The notes below the pieces were generated by a model. That model was not told the origin of the DNA. It did no database searches and saw only the letters and a list, made by a program, of their open reading frames with translations. The position numbers and the translations under genes were made by a program. Positions 53,951 to 62,479 of a stretch of DNA of 64,000 bases are shown here, one piece after another (position 1 is the stretch's first letter; every line of letters begins with the position of its first letter). The stretch is from Verrucomicrobiales bacterium (lineage in GTDB: Bacteria > Verrucomicrobiota > Verrucomicrobiia > Verrucomicrobiales > DEV007), in the NCBI GenBank assembly GCA_016795385.1, contig JAEUHI010000043.1, positions 186,001 to 250,000 of the forward strand, given 5' to 3'.

Positions 53951-55249
53951 TCACCCGCCCACGCCGAAGAAAATTCCCGCGATACTCGCCGTCAAAAGGC
54001 TGGCGATCGTACCGCCGATCATCGCGAGCATGCCCAGCTCCGCGAGCTCGCCCCGGCGTTCGGGAGCGAGCGAACCGATCCCGCCGATCTGGATGCCGAT
54101 CGAACTGATGTTCGCGAATCCGCAAAGGGCGAAGGTGGCAAGGAAGACCGTCTTGGGAGAAAGGGCCGCGGCTTCCTTCATCTCACCCAGTTCGAGATAG
54201 GCGACGAACTCGTTCGAGACGAGACGGATCCCGAGGAGCTGGCCGAATCGCAACATGTCGCCCCACTCCGCTCCGACCGCGGCGGCGACGGGAGCAAAAA
54301 GAAACCCCAGCACCGCCTCCATCGACAACTCCGAAAACGTGCCGCCGCTCGCTTTCGCGACCAGCCCGTTCAGCCAGCCCGCCTCTCCGCCCACTCCGCC
54401 AACCCAGCCGAGCACGGCATTGAGAAGGGCGATCAGCGCGACGAAGACGATGAGGATCGCGGCCACGTTCAGGGCGAGCTTCAAACCCTCGCTCGTGCCC
54501 CCGGCGATCGCATCGAGAAGGTTGCGGCCGTGCTTCTCCTTCGGCACGAAAAGATCCTCGCGGATCGTCTCCCGCTCCGGCACGAGGATCTTCGCGACAT
54601 AGAGCGCGGCCGGGGCGTTCATCATCGAAGCCGTCAGGAGTTGCTTCGCCACCGCGGCCTCGACGAGCGGGTCCCCTCCCCCGAGCGTCAGCACATAGAG
54701 CCCGAAGACACTGCCGGCGATCGTCGCCATGCCGCCTGTCATCAGGGCCATCAGTTCCGAGCGCGTCATGCCGCCGAGATACGGCTTCACCACGAGCGGC
54801 GCCTCCGTCTGGCCGACGAAAATGTTCGCCGCCGCGGCGAGGCTCTCGGCTCCCGAGAGTTTCATCAGTCGCGTCATGACCCAGGCGAAGGCGAAGACGA
54901 TCCACTGGAGGACGCCGAGATAATACAGGGCCGACGTCAGCGCCGAGACAAAAAGGATCACCGGCAGCACCTTGAAGGCGAAACCGTATTTCGAGGCATC
55001 GACCAAGTCGCCGAACATGAACCTGGCCCCGGCGTCACTGAATCCGAGCAGCTTCACGAACCCCGCCGAGACCGCCTCGACCAGTCCGCTGAACGGCGTC
55101 GCGAGGATGAGGAAGGCCAGCAGCACCTGCAACAACAATCCCCCCGCGACCAAGCGCCAGGGAATCGCCTTGCGGCTGCGACTGAGGAGACAACAAATCC
55201 CGATGAGCACGGCCGTGCCGGCGAGACCTCTGAGGATTTGTTCGATCAT
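53951..55249 (-). CDS. nupC: Concentrative nucleoside transporter (NupC/CNT family)
   Basis: 432 residues and about ten helices. CNT features include FVGQTEAPLVVKPYLGGMTR (GQTEAP nucleoside-binding hairpin), MTGGMATIAGSVFGLYVLTL, LNVAAILIVFVALIALLNAV and NEFVAYLELGEM. ALCGFANISSIGIQIGGIGS near the end is a strong family marker. CNT proteins import nucleosides with H+ or Na+. It converges on the beta-CASP nuclease gene with a 6-bp gap; a link between RNA turnover and nucleoside uptake is only suggestive. Confidence 0.94.
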   Translation of the reverse strand: MIEQILRGLAGTAVLIGICCLLSRSRKAIPWRLVAGGLLLQVLLAFLILATPFSGLVEAVSAGFVKLLGFSDAGARFMFGDLVDASKYGFAFKVLPVILFVSALTSALYYLGVLQWIVFAFAWVMTRLMKLSGAESLAAAANIFVGQTEAPLVVKPYLGGMTRSELMALMTGGMATIAGSVFGLYVLTLGGGDPLVEAAVAKQLLTASMMNAPAALYVAKILVPERETIREDLFVPKEKHGRNLLDAIAGGTSEGLKLALNVAAILIVFVALIALLNAVLGWVGGVGGEAGWLNGLVAKASGGTFSELSMEAVLGFLFAPVAAAVGAEWGDMLRFGQLLGIRLVSNEFVAYLELGEMKEAAALSPKTVFLATFALCGFANISSIGIQIGGIGSLAPERRGELAELGMLAMIGGTIASLLTASIAGIFFGVGG

Positions 55250-55270
55250 GCCGTTTTGCGGGAAGGATCC

Positions 55271-56353
55271 TCACAAAACCACCTCCCGGCCGCCCTCCCG
55301 AGCGGACCGGAGACAGGCGTCGAGGACGAGTTGCGTTTTCAGCGAAATCTCCGGCCAGTGGGGATCGGGAGCGCCACCGAGAACGAGCTCGCCGAATTTG
55401 CGGAAGAGTCTCGTCTCCTGCGCGGTCGCGTGGCTGTCGCTGTATTCGCGCGTCGCGACCCGGCGCGAGTGGCGCTCCATGTGGAAATGACAGCCCTCGA
55501 CGTTGAAATGCGCCTGCTCGATCTCGAAGGCGAGTTCGGGTCCGTGGAAAGGCAGCACGAAATCACTCACGTGGATGTGGCCACCCGTGCCGCTGAGATT
55601 CACCCATTGCTGGTGCTCGTTCTCGAAGCTGCAATAGAGCGCCGCGGTCACCCCACCGCCGAAGACCAGCTCGGCCGAGAGCGACACGGGCACGCCGTGA
55701 TGCTCGCGGATCATGCGCGCGGTCACCGACACGGGCAGCTCATAGCCGAGCGCCCAGAGGATGATCCTGGCATTGTACCAACCGAGATCCCCGAGACTGC
55801 CGAGCGGCTCGAGGCCGGGATCGAGGCGGATGTTGTCGGTGAAAAATTCTTCGGGCGCGAGGAAGCTGAATTGCGTCGCGATGCGCCGGATCGTGCCGAT
55901 CGTCCCCGCGTCGAGCTCCTGGCGCAGCGCCGCGAGCCGGTCGTTGTGCATGAACATGACGCCGTCCATGAATTGCACACCCGCCTTGGCGCAGGCTTCG
56001 GTGATTTCACGCACCTCGCCGGCATCGGTGCCGCAGGGTTTTTCGCAAAGGACGTGTTTCCCCGCCGCGGCCGCCGCGAGGACCCATTGCTTTCTCAAGC
56101 CCGTCGGCAGGGGAATGTAGACCGCATCGATGTCGGGGCGGGCAAGGAGTTCGGCATATCCGCCCACCGGCTCGGGCGCCGGATCGTGCGGCACCTGTGC
56201 CTGACACTCGTTGATGAAGGCGGCGGCTTTTTCCCGCGAGCGGCTCGCCACCGCGACAAGGCGACCGTTGCCGCTGTGGCGGATCGCCTGCCAGTTTTTG
56301 CGGGCGATGCCCGCGCTTCCCAAAATCCCCCAGCGACAAACTCGTTCGTTCAT
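55271..56353 (-). CDS. Gfo/Idh/MocA-family oxidoreductase
   Basis: 360 residues from ATG 56353 (MNERVCRWGILGSAGIARKN). GILGSAGIARKNWQAIRHSG is the Rossmann entry, HVLCEKPCGTDAGEVREITE has the catalytic EKP Lys, and LGSLGDLGWYNARIILWALG opens the second domain. It is more like the NAD-dependent dehydrogenases paired with plant-type D-xylose dehydrogenase than like the copy at 45379. Substrate unassigned. It lies 50 bp after the SHD1-peptidase gene. Confidence 0.88.
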   Translation of the reverse strand: MNERVCRWGILGSAGIARKNWQAIRHSGNGRLVAVASRSREKAAAFINECQAQVPHDPAPEPVGGYAELLARPDIDAVYIPLPTGLRKQWVLAAAAAGKHVLCEKPCGTDAGEVREITEACAKAGVQFMDGVMFMHNDRLAALRQELDAGTIGTIRRIATQFSFLAPEEFFTDNIRLDPGLEPLGSLGDLGWYNARIILWALGYELPVSVTARMIREHHGVPVSLSAELVFGGGVTAALYCSFENEHQQWVNLSGTGGHIHVSDFVLPFHGPELAFEIEQAHFNVEGCHFHMERHSRRVATREYSDSHATAQETRLFRKFGELVLGGAPDPHWPEISLKTQLVLDACLRSAREGGREVVL

Positions 56354-56403
56354 ACAATGCGGAGGAGTGAAGAGGGTCTGCCGCGAAATGCAACCCTCTT
56401 CCT

Positions 56404-57585
56404 TCAATTGAAGGTGATCCGCACGCCGCGCGAACGCCAGCCCTGCGTGATCGCCGCCTCCATCTCATCCCAGGTGCGACCGGCGAGGAGGGGCTCGAAG
56501 AGCTGCGGCGGCGTCTTTTCCTCCTTCAGGGCCTTGAGGAAGGCCTTGATGTTGGCGGCATCCTTCTCGCCGTCCATGTGGAAGTAGTAGTAGACGATGA
56601 GGGCGGAGAGACCGTAGCTGAGCTGGGCATTCGCGAGAAAGGAATCGTATTCCTGGGTGAAGAACTGCTGCAGGTCGGGTGCGCGGATGTCCTCGCCGAG
56701 GGCACGGCCGCCGTTGCCATCCTCGCCGTAGGCGGTGACCCGGGCCTTGAGTTTGCCGAGATCATCGATGTCGAATTTTCCGGACCGGTAGCCGCTGTTG
56801 GCGATGTATTCGGCGAGGCCCTCGGTGAACCATCCGCGGGATCCCGGGGCGAAATACGGGTAGTCGGTGAGCTGGTGGGTGATCTCGTGGGAAAGGGTCG
56901 TGTTTTCCTTGTCGTAATCGACGCTGTAATTGCTGCCGACTTTCTTCACCCCGAGACTGGTGAGCGGCACGAGAATGTCTCCCTCGCCGCCGCGGCTGAT
57001 GTAGACGCCCGCCGACTCCGGAGGACCACCTTTCGCGATGTAGGCCTCGCGGGTTTCGAAAAGATGGATCTTGTGGCGCTCCTTGCGGAAGGGCTTCACC
57101 ATTCCGAGAGGCAGTTCGCGGCAGACCTGGTTGGTGGCTTCGAAGAGCAGGGAGAAGCGCTTCACCACCGAGGTATTGAGCTTCACATCGCAGATGAATT
57201 CGTAGTGGGGGCTCGCGTAGACGTACTCCTTGGCGGCCTCGTCCTCCTTGATCACTTCGATGGGCTGATCGATGTCGACGGTGACGAGCGCCGGCCACGC
57301 CCCGTCCCAATTCTCCTTCACGGCGGAGTCACCCGAGGGATCCGCGAGATCCCCCTTTTTCCATTCATCGATGAATTTTTTGTCGTCGTCTGAAAGGCTC
57401 GCGATGGGCACCTCGAAGTTCTTGCCCGCCATCTGGAGGACGGCCTTGTCTCCGGAGATCTCGACCAAGGTGGCGACAATGGTTTTTCCCGCGCTGTTCG
57501 TCCAGGATCGCTCTTCCGCCGGGAGCATCGGCGCGATCCATCCAACGAGAAGGAGGGGCAGAAGGGAGGTCGGACGCATCGTCAT
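56404..57585 (-). CDS. Exported SHD1-domain putative zinc metallopeptidase
   Basis: 393 residues. After the signal (LLPLLLVGWIAPMLPAEE), residues 25-75 are an SHD1 domain (RSWTNSAGKTIVATLVEISG, VPIASLSDDDKKFIDEW), a module common in planctomycete and verrucomicrobial exported proteins. The C-terminal 270 residues are gluzincin-like: TTLSHEITHQLTDYPYF carries HExxH, and GWFTEGLAEYIANSGY supplies the downstream Glu expected as third zinc ligand. Both zinc and catalytic residues appear intact. The target is unknown. Confidence 0.83.
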   Translation of the reverse strand: MTMRPTSLLPLLLVGWIAPMLPAEERSWTNSAGKTIVATLVEISGDKAVLQMAGKNFEVPIASLSDDDKKFIDEWKKGDLADPSGDSAVKENWDGAWPALVTVDIDQPIEVIKEDEAAKEYVYASPHYEFICDVKLNTSVVKRFSLLFEATNQVCRELPLGMVKPFRKERHKIHLFETREAYIAKGGPPESAGVYISRGGEGDILVPLTSLGVKKVGSNYSVDYDKENTTLSHEITHQLTDYPYFAPGSRGWFTEGLAEYIANSGYRSGKFDIDDLGKLKARVTAYGEDGNGGRALGEDIRAPDLQQFFTQEYDSFLANAQLSYGLSALIVYYYFHMDGEKDAANIKAFLKALKEEKTPPQLFEPLLAGRTWDEMEAAITQGWRSRGVRITFN

Positions 57586-57650
57586 GATGCGCGGGAGTGT
57601 ATGGGTTCACGATCCCGGGATCAAGCAGGATCGCTGGACTCGATCGCCGA

Positions 57651-58499
57651 TCAGGTCTTGATCATCCGCTTCACCAGAATCAGCAGCACCCAGAGCAAAG
57701 CCAGGCCCGACAAGGCCGCGAGCGGCAGCCGCGGGTGCTGGAGCATCACGAGCATCCAATGGCTCTTCGTGGCGAAGGTCGCGGAGGGCCAGGCGAGATT
57801 GAGGAAAAAGCTGCGGTTTTCTTTCATCGGAGCCGTTGCCTCGACCCGGATCCGGTTCCCTTCGGCCTCGGCCCGCCAGGCGGGTCCGTGTCGCTCGGCC
57901 TCGGGATCCACGCCGGTGACGGAGGGCGTATAGCGCAGCACGGACACCCCGTCGGGCAGGCGTACGGTGGCCATGGCGGCATCGATCGGCAAGGCCGGCA
58001 AAGCGCCGACGAGATCGATCACGGCGGAAAACTCGCCTTCTCCACGCCGCCAGTCTTCCCGCATCCGGCCCTTGATGACGTAATCGTGCTCGCGATGCTC
58101 GAGGTCCCGGTCGGCCTCGCCGATGAAGAGGGTGACAAAACCCGATTTCCGATCGGCACGGAAAGGCTCGGGCGCTCCATCGCGGGTGACTTCGAGGATC
58201 TCCAGCTCCGTATCGAGCGTAAGTCCCGCCGGCCCCTGGAAGACGGTGAGAAAGTTCAAGACTGGTCCCCGCCGGATCGCGACGCCCGCCACGCCCAGGC
58301 GGAATCGCTGTTCGAAGGTGATGAGGCCATCACGATGGATCTCGTAATCGACCTCGAAGGAGTGAATCCGCTCGGCCGGATCCGGAGTGACGGTCGAGAC
58401 CTCGGGATGATCGTGATCATGATCCTCCTCGACCGCCGCGGTAAGCGCGAGCGGGAGGCAAAGGACGGTCGCAAAGAAGAGGGAACGGATCCGTTTCAA
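57651..58499 (-). CDS. Membrane protein with DUF2207-like exported domain
   Basis: About 282 residues from a TTG at 58499 (KRIRSLFFATVLCLPLALTA), chosen because the signal peptide begins there and longer forms run antisense into mpl. The exported domain, IHSFEVDYEIHRDGLITFEQ onward, matches the opening of DUF2207 proteins, with a His/Asp-rich stretch (EEDHDHDHPE) just after the signal. The chain ends with one helix (LAALSGLALLWVLLILVKRM) and a basic tail. It lacks the long cytoplasmic part seen in other DUF2207 proteins. Function unknown. It follows mpl by 52 bp. Confidence 0.7.
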   Translation of the reverse strand: MKRIRSLFFATVLCLPLALTAAVEEDHDHDHPEVSTVTPDPAERIHSFEVDYEIHRDGLITFEQRFRLGVAGVAIRRGPVLNFLTVFQGPAGLTLDTELEILEVTRDGAPEPFRADRKSGFVTLFIGEADRDLEHREHDYVIKGRMREDWRRGEGEFSAVIDLVGALPALPIDAAMATVRLPDGVSVLRYTPSVTGVDPEAERHGPAWRAEAEGNRIRVEATAPMKENRSFFLNLAWPSATFATKSHWMLVMLQHPRLPLAALSGLALLWVLLILVKRMIKT

Positions 58500-58551
58500 G
58501 ACGGCAATCTTACTCCCACCGCCTTCCTTTCGCTCTGAAAAATCGCGAAAA

Positions 58552-59952
58552 TCACAGCTTTTGCAGCAATTTCTCGTGAATCCCGCCAAAACCGCCGTTG
58601 CTGAAGACGATGATGACGTCGCCGTCGCGGGCTTCGATCTCGAGACGGGCGACGATGGCGTCGGCATCGGGCTCGTAGAAGGCGGGCAGTCCTTGGTCGC
58701 GGAGCGTCTTCATGAGCAGGTCGGTGTCCAGTCGCTCGTCTTCGGCGAGCTTGTCGGCGCGGGCAACGGCGGCGAGGCAGACGCCGTCAGCCTGACCGAG
58801 GGCCTCGGGGAGGGCTTCCTGGAAAACATTGCGTCGGGTCGTGTTGGAGCGGGGCTCGAAGACGGCCCAGAGGCGGGCGCCGTCGAAGCGCTTCCGCATC
58901 CCGGCGATGGCTTCGCGGATCGCGGTGGGGTGGTGGCCGAAGTCATCGACGATGGTGATGCCGCGATCGGTGACCCCGCGCACTTCCTGACGCCGCTTCA
59001 CGCTGCGGAAGGCGGCGACGGCCTCGCGGATCACGTCGGGCGCGACGCCGACGAAGCGGGCCGCGGTGATCGCCATGGCGGCGTTGCGGACATTGTATTC
59101 GCCATTCATCCCCATCTCGTAGCGCTCCCCTTCGAGGGTGAAGGAGGTGCCATCGGCCCGGTAATCAATGTCGGAGATGCGGGCCTCGCAATCGGCCCCG
59201 ATCCCGACGCGTTTCATGGGGGAATGCCCCTGTTTGGCAAAGACCTCGAGGGCATTCTCGTCGTCGCCGTTGAGCAAGACGATCCCGTTTTCCGGGACGA
59301 GGCGGACGAGGTGGCCGAAGGTCTTTTTGACGGCGTGGAGATTCTCGAAGATATCGGCGTGATCGAACTCGAGGTTGTTCACGATGACGAGTTCGGGCAG
59401 GTAGTGGATAAACTTCGAGCGTTTGTCGAAGAAAGCCGAATCGTATTCGTCGCCCTCCAGCACGGTGAGATCCGATCCGGTGATGCGGGCACCTTGGCCG
59501 AGATTCTCGGGGATGCCGCCGATGATGAAATTCGGATTCCGCCCCGCTGCTTCGAGGATCCAGGCGAGGAGCGAGGAGGTCGTGGTCTTGCCGTGCGTGC
59601 CGGTGACGACGAGATTGCGTTTGCCACGCAGCACCTGTTCGCGCAGCAACTCGGGCATCGAAACGTAGTGGAGCTTGCGACGCAGCACTTCCTCGACCTC
59701 CGGATTACCGCGGCTCTGGGCGTTGCCGATGACAAACAGATCAACATCATCGGGAAGATTCTCCGCCTTGTAACCGTCGAGAATGGAAATGCCGCGACCC
59801 TCGAGGAAGGACTTCATCGGATCGTAGACCTGCGTGTCGGATCCGGTCACGCGATAACCCGCATCGCGGAAGGCGGCGGCGACGGAACCCATCGCGGTGC
59901 CGCAGATGCCCATGAAATAAAGGTGTTTGTCGGGAGCGCTGGACGAGGACAT
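58552..59952 (-). CDS. mpl: UDP-N-acetylmuramate--L-alanyl-gamma-D-glutamyl-meso-diaminopimelate ligase
   Basis: Recycles murein tripeptide by ligating it to UDP-MurNAc. 466 residues, Mur-ligase architecture: LYFMGICGTAMGSVAAAFRD (the GICGTAMG form separates Mpl from MurC), the ATP loop VVTGTHGKTTTSSLLAWILE, VLEGDEYDSAFFDKRSKF and NNLEFDHADIF, then VDDFGHHPTAIREAIAGMR and LWAVFEPRSNTTRRNVFQ. Complete and of normal length. Other recycling genes are not nearby. Confidence 0.95.
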   Translation of the reverse strand: MSSSSAPDKHLYFMGICGTAMGSVAAAFRDAGYRVTGSDTQVYDPMKSFLEGRGISILDGYKAENLPDDVDLFVIGNAQSRGNPEVEEVLRRKLHYVSMPELLREQVLRGKRNLVVTGTHGKTTTSSLLAWILEAAGRNPNFIIGGIPENLGQGARITGSDLTVLEGDEYDSAFFDKRSKFIHYLPELVIVNNLEFDHADIFENLHAVKKTFGHLVRLVPENGIVLLNGDDENALEVFAKQGHSPMKRVGIGADCEARISDIDYRADGTSFTLEGERYEMGMNGEYNVRNAAMAITAARFVGVAPDVIREAVAAFRSVKRRQEVRGVTDRGITIVDDFGHHPTAIREAIAGMRKRFDGARLWAVFEPRSNTTRRNVFQEALPEALGQADGVCLAAVARADKLAEDERLDTDLLMKTLRDQGLPAFYEPDADAIVARLEIEARDGDVIIVFSNGGFGGIHEKLLQKL

Positions 59953-60066
59953 GGCAGGAAGTTCGGAATCGGGGGAAAAGCCAGTGTTTACGACGCTTCC
60001 CGGCGGGCCGCAATGGCATTTTCGTAGATACGGGACGGGCAGGCCGGGTCTTTCAACTCCCGCGCC

Positions 60067-60672
60067 TCACTTCGGACGCGGCATGTCGAAGCGATCGTGG
60101 GTGCGGCAGTAGCCCGAGGGCACCTCCATGCGGCCGATCGGGGCGAAGGCCCCGGGATTCACGAGGAGGGTCTGCGGATCGAGGATGCCATCGCGGACAT
60201 GCACGTGGTGGATGAGCCCGACGACGAGCCGGTTTTCGCCCATTTCCAGCGTCGCCCACTCGGTGCATTCGAGGGCGACGGGAGCCTCGACGATGCGGGG
60301 TGGCTGCACCGTCCGGCTCGGAGCGGTGTGGAGTCCGGCGAGCTCGATCTCGCTGACCTCGGGGCCGACGTCGGACGAGGTGAGGTTCATCGCTTCGGCG
60401 CAGGCCTCGTCGACGAGATTCACGACAAATTCACGGCTGCGGCGGATGTTGCGGGCGGTGTCTTTCGGGATACCGGGGGCGCGGTCGCCGGGGGCGAAGC
60501 CGAGCATGGGCGGCTCGGTGCCGAGGAGGTTGAAAAAGCTGAAGGGCGCGGCATTGACGCGGCCCCCCTCATCCTGCGTCGTCACCCAGGCAATGGGCCG
60601 GGGCGTGACGAGTCCGGCGAGGAGCTTGTAGGCCCGGGCGAGGTATTCGCCGCCGGTGAGGTCGAACTCCAT
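60067..60672 (-). CDS. Flavin reductase-like, FMN-binding protein
   Basis: 201 residues of the split-barrel flavin reductase family. RPIAWVTTQDEGGRVNAAPF and SFFNLLGTEPPMLGFAPGD contain the FMN-phosphate contacts, and TARNIRRSREFVVNLVDEA is the usual middle motif. The closing HVRDGILDPQTLLVNPGAFA to SGYCRTHDRFDMPRP is typical of the group often called DIM6/NTAB-like. A partner monooxygenase is not evident. Lies 113 bp from mpl; that gap shows no clear signal. Confidence 0.9.
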   Translation of the reverse strand: MEFDLTGGEYLARAYKLLAGLVTPRPIAWVTTQDEGGRVNAAPFSFFNLLGTEPPMLGFAPGDRAPGIPKDTARNIRRSREFVVNLVDEACAEAMNLTSSDVGPEVSEIELAGLHTAPSRTVQPPRIVEAPVALECTEWATLEMGENRLVVGLIHHVHVRDGILDPQTLLVNPGAFAPIGRMEVPSGYCRTHDRFDMPRPK

Positions 60673-60715
60673 GACGGACGCGAGAGGGTCGGATGTGACC
60701 TCTGACCCTGTCCGG

Positions 60716-61129
60716 TCACTTCAGCGAACCTTTGGCAAGGAGCGCCGGGGTGACGATGTTGGGCTCCTTGCGGTAGGTTTTCTGGAACTTCTTGCCCCAG
60801 GCCCCGTTTTCGTAAACCTCGCGATAGGTGATGGTGACGGCCTCGTAGGTCTCGAAATTGCCGCATTCGCTGCGCTCGGTGATGGTCACGTCCTCCCGGC
60901 ACCATTCGATGTGGCCGAGCAGGGCCGGGTCGCAGATCTCGTGGCGGCGGGAGAAATTGGGGAAGACTTTGCAGAAGCTGAGGTCTTTGCGCTTGTAGTG
61001 GCAGCGCCATTTCGGGGCGATCTCGGGCTTCGGTTTCGAAGAGGCCGAAGGCACGACCGCCGTCTGGGCCGAAAGGGATCCGGCGGAGAAGAGCAAGAGG
61101 CTGGCGATCAAAAGGAGGGCTGGTCTCAT
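60716..61129 (-). CDS. Small exported cysteine-containing protein
   Basis: 137 residues from ATG 61129 with signal MRPALLLIASLLLFSAGSLS-AQ. The mature part has five cysteines (WRCHYKRKDLSFCK, HEICDPALLGHIEWCRED, RSECGNFETYEAV), then a beta/basic end (TYREVYENGAWGKKFQKTY). No family is recognised. On the same strand, 43 bp upstream of the flavin reductase gene. The odd cysteine number leaves one free or linked between chains. Confidence 0.65.
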   Translation of the reverse strand: MRPALLLIASLLLFSAGSLSAQTAVVPSASSKPKPEIAPKWRCHYKRKDLSFCKVFPNFSRRHEICDPALLGHIEWCREDVTITERSECGNFETYEAVTITYREVYENGAWGKKFQKTYRKEPNIVTPALLAKGSLK

Positions 61130-61232
61130 GGGTGGTCGTGAATCGATCCCACGATGGGGAGGATCGCCCCCCATTTCAAGCGGAAAGTCACGGGACGCGG
61201 GCAAAAAGGCGGGGGGCCCCGGGGAGGGACCT

Positions 61233-62438
61233 TCAGCGCTTCGGCCCTTCTTTCCTCAGCTTCGCCTTGGCGACATCGTAGGCGCGGCCGTCGGCGGTGG
61301 AGCGCACGTGGAGGGAGACCTTCTGTCCGCTTTTCCCGGGGCCTCGCTTCGGCTTGGCACGGAGGACGTAGGCGATGGTCTGTCGTGGCGCGATTTTCGC
61401 GGACCTCCCTCCATTGCGGATCGTCGCCGCGGTGATGTTCTGTCGTCCGAAGGTGAGCCGGAAATAGCGGAGATACTTCATGCTCGCACGTGCCTTCGAG
61501 CCCCGCACGAGGATGCCGTCGGGCGAATCGCCATCGTTTTGCACGGAGAAGAAAACGGCGGTGCGCCCACCTTTGGCCATGGCGAGCGAAAGCGTCTGCT
61601 TTTTCCCGGTCGCGTTGTAGACGCCGTTGCCGAGATGGGTGTGGGTGGCGCCTTTTTTGCCGATGCGCACGTCGGGACGGTAGAATCTCGTGCGGAAGCT
61701 CTTCATGCCGGGACCTCCGGGGGTGACATCGTTGCCGCGCGAATCGAACACCTGATAGTAATACGTGGTGCCGAGATCGAGCCGGCCGGGATTGAAGGTG
61801 GGGGTCGTGTAAGTCCCTGCGAGCGGGAGGGAGGCGGGATTTTTCCCAAACCTGACCTCATAGGGCGGATGAGGACCGTCCCCGGGATCCTCCCAGGCGA
61901 GGGAATAGGTCTCGTAGGGCTGGTCGATCACGCCGAGTTCGAGGACCTCGGTGAATCCCTGATAAGTGCCCGAGATGCGGGCGACGTCGTTTTGATCCAC
62001 CGCACCCGCCAGGACGAGCCCGGAGCTGGTGACGGTGGCGGGCCCCGCGAGGACGGCCCAGGTGAGACGCGGGAGAGGGAGGACGGTGCCGTCGTCGAGG
62101 GTGACCCGGGCGGAGAGCTGGCTCGCCTCGCCCTCCTCGATGGAGGAGGCGGGATCGGCGGCGAGTGCGAGGGCCGCGGGATCGTGGAGCTGCCCGGTGT
62201 AGCCGCCTTTCGCGAGGACGCCGGCCGGGGTGGTCCCGGCGATTCCCTCGCCGATGGCGGCCCCGGTCGAGGTCTCGAGGGTATAGGGTCCGCCACCGAT
62301 CCGCCCGCCGCTGTGCCCGGGCAGGTCATGGAGGAGGCTGACGCCACCGCCCTCGGCGAGGGAATCGGCCCGCGCCGTGACGACCACGAACAGCGGCGCG
62401 AGGAGGAAAAGTCTGGGGAGGAGGGAAATAACGCTCAT
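61233..62438 (-). CDS. Exported protein with Ig-like and fibronectin-like segments
   Basis: 401 residues from ATG 62438 (MSVISLLPRLFLLAPLFVVV), a signal peptide. Residues 95-160 look Ig-like (bacterial Big type: AVLAGPATVTSSGLVLAGAV), and 165-230 like fibronectin III (PYEVRFGKNPASLPLAGTYT, GTTYYYQVFD). A basic C-terminal domain ends with KRGPGKSGQKVSLHVRSTAD. It starts 41 bp after the S74-domain gene, suggesting the two are expressed together. Possibly a surface or structural protein; function unknown. Confidence 0.7.
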   Translation of the reverse strand: MSVISLLPRLFLLAPLFVVVTARADSLAEGGGVSLLHDLPGHSGGRIGGGPYTLETSTGAAIGEGIAGTTPAGVLAKGGYTGQLHDPAALALAADPASSIEEGEASQLSARVTLDDGTVLPLPRLTWAVLAGPATVTSSGLVLAGAVDQNDVARISGTYQGFTEVLELGVIDQPYETYSLAWEDPGDGPHPPYEVRFGKNPASLPLAGTYTTPTFNPGRLDLGTTYYYQVFDSRGNDVTPGGPGMKSFRTRFYRPDVRIGKKGATHTHLGNGVYNATGKKQTLSLAMAKGGRTAVFFSVQNDGDSPDGILVRGSKARASMKYLRYFRLTFGRQNITAATIRNGGRSAKIAPRQTIAYVLRAKPKRGPGKSGQKVSLHVRSTADGRAYDVAKAKLRKEGPKR

Positions 62439-62479
62439 CGCTGGCCCGGGGATCGGGAGGGGTGAGGGAAAAAAAGGGA

